Positions 63,947 through 64,000 of a stretch of 64,000 bases of DNA are shown piece by piece. The notes under the pieces are model-generated. The model was not told the DNA's origin. It was given only the letters and a program-made list of their open reading frames with translations, and did no database searches. The stretch is from NCBI RefSeq assembly GCF_022095675.1, contig NZ_JAHYSG010000030.1, positions 53,003-117,002 on the forward strand, read 5' to 3'. How positions within the stretch are numbered: the first letter of the stretch is position 1; every line of letters begins with the position of its first letter. The position numbers and the translations under genes were made by a program. The DNA is from Dactylosporangium sp. AC04546 (GTDB lineage Bacteria > Actinomycetota > Actinomycetes > Mycobacteriales > Micromonosporaceae).

Positions 63947-64000
63947 GTGCCCTGTGGGGTCAAGGGGTTTGGGTGAGGAGGTTTTGGAGGGCGTTGTGGT

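Noticed and set aside
63777..64000. Chromosomal origin of replication
   Set aside because: Only two good DnaA boxes and no AT-rich unwinding element; oriC is expected beside dnaA/dnaN to the left of recF.

Overview
The window is about 70 percent G+C. It carries the gyrase end of an actinobacterial chromosome-origin region: recF (cut by the left edge), a DciA-type gene, gyrB, gyrA, a DUF3566 membrane protein, tRNA-Ile, a DLW-39 micro-protein and tRNA-Ala. Its right end is the cell-wall and signalling cluster tRNA-Leu, fhaA, fhaB, pstP, rodA, pbpA, pknA, pknB. These two blocks, the XRE/DUF5753 plus DUF397 pair, chaplin-like repeats, many GTG starts and apparent leaderless promoters point to a filamentous actinomycete, most likely Micromonosporales. 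That last assignment is inferred from general gene style, not from a database search. dnaA, dnaN and the real oriC should lie just left of base 1.

Layout. 1-8.7 kb: recF/gyrase core, with one hypothetical gene inserted in reverse between dciA and gyrB. The tRNA-Ile/tRNA-Ala pair is disturbed by a 388-bp segment bounded by a copied tRNA-Ile 3' end. 8.7-24.4 kb: mixed single genes (secreted beta-propeller protein, LysR/SDR divergent pair, GNAT, VWA protein, YbaK, SufE, CBS, SGNH hydrolase, rhodanese, a GT4 plus GH130 glycan unit, an ADP-ribosylglycohydrolase and a lipoprotein). 24.4-29.0 kb: a two-gene HSP90-like plus TPR operon. 29.0-36.8 kb: a damaged acyl-CoA (leucine-type) catabolic locus: a TetR regulator, a biotin carboxylase, an HMG-CoA lyase with a large internal deletion, then two secreted-protein genes including a five-repeat chaplin-like protein, then the carboxyltransferase and an acyl-CoA dehydrogenase. 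A TetR-type palindrome occurs before the regulator and twice before the carboxyltransferase. 36.8-53.1 kb: MMPL transporter, STAND/XRE regulator, MarR/YceI divergent pair, GCS2 ligase, membrane and PASTA proteins, XRE-DUF397 developmental-type pair, adenosine deaminase, WecG-type glycosyltransferase and an epimerase. 53.1-54.3 kb: a gene-free tract built of decayed repeats next to tRNA-Leu. 54.4-63.8 kb: the fhaA-pknB operon, tightly packed with several ATGA overlaps.

How the parts work together. RecF, the DciA-like protein and gyrase serve replication and DNA topology. RodA and PbpA form the peptidoglycan polymerase pair, controlled by PknA/PknB phosphorylation, PstP dephosphorylation and the FHA readers FhaA/FhaB. 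The TetR gene probably governs acyl-CoA catabolism, but the missing HMG-CoA lyase body and missing biotin carrier domain suggest the pathway is no longer complete at this locus.

The most unusual non-coding signals are: a hairpin element present twice (54.0 and 63.9 kb) whose stem differs by compensatory base changes; two sites with paired perfect TTATCCACA DnaA boxes far from oriC (29.7 and 63.8 kb); a dispersed repeat near tRNA-Ile and tRNA-Leu; and a 14-bp tandem array. All start choices and annotations come from reading the sequence only; no searches were run.
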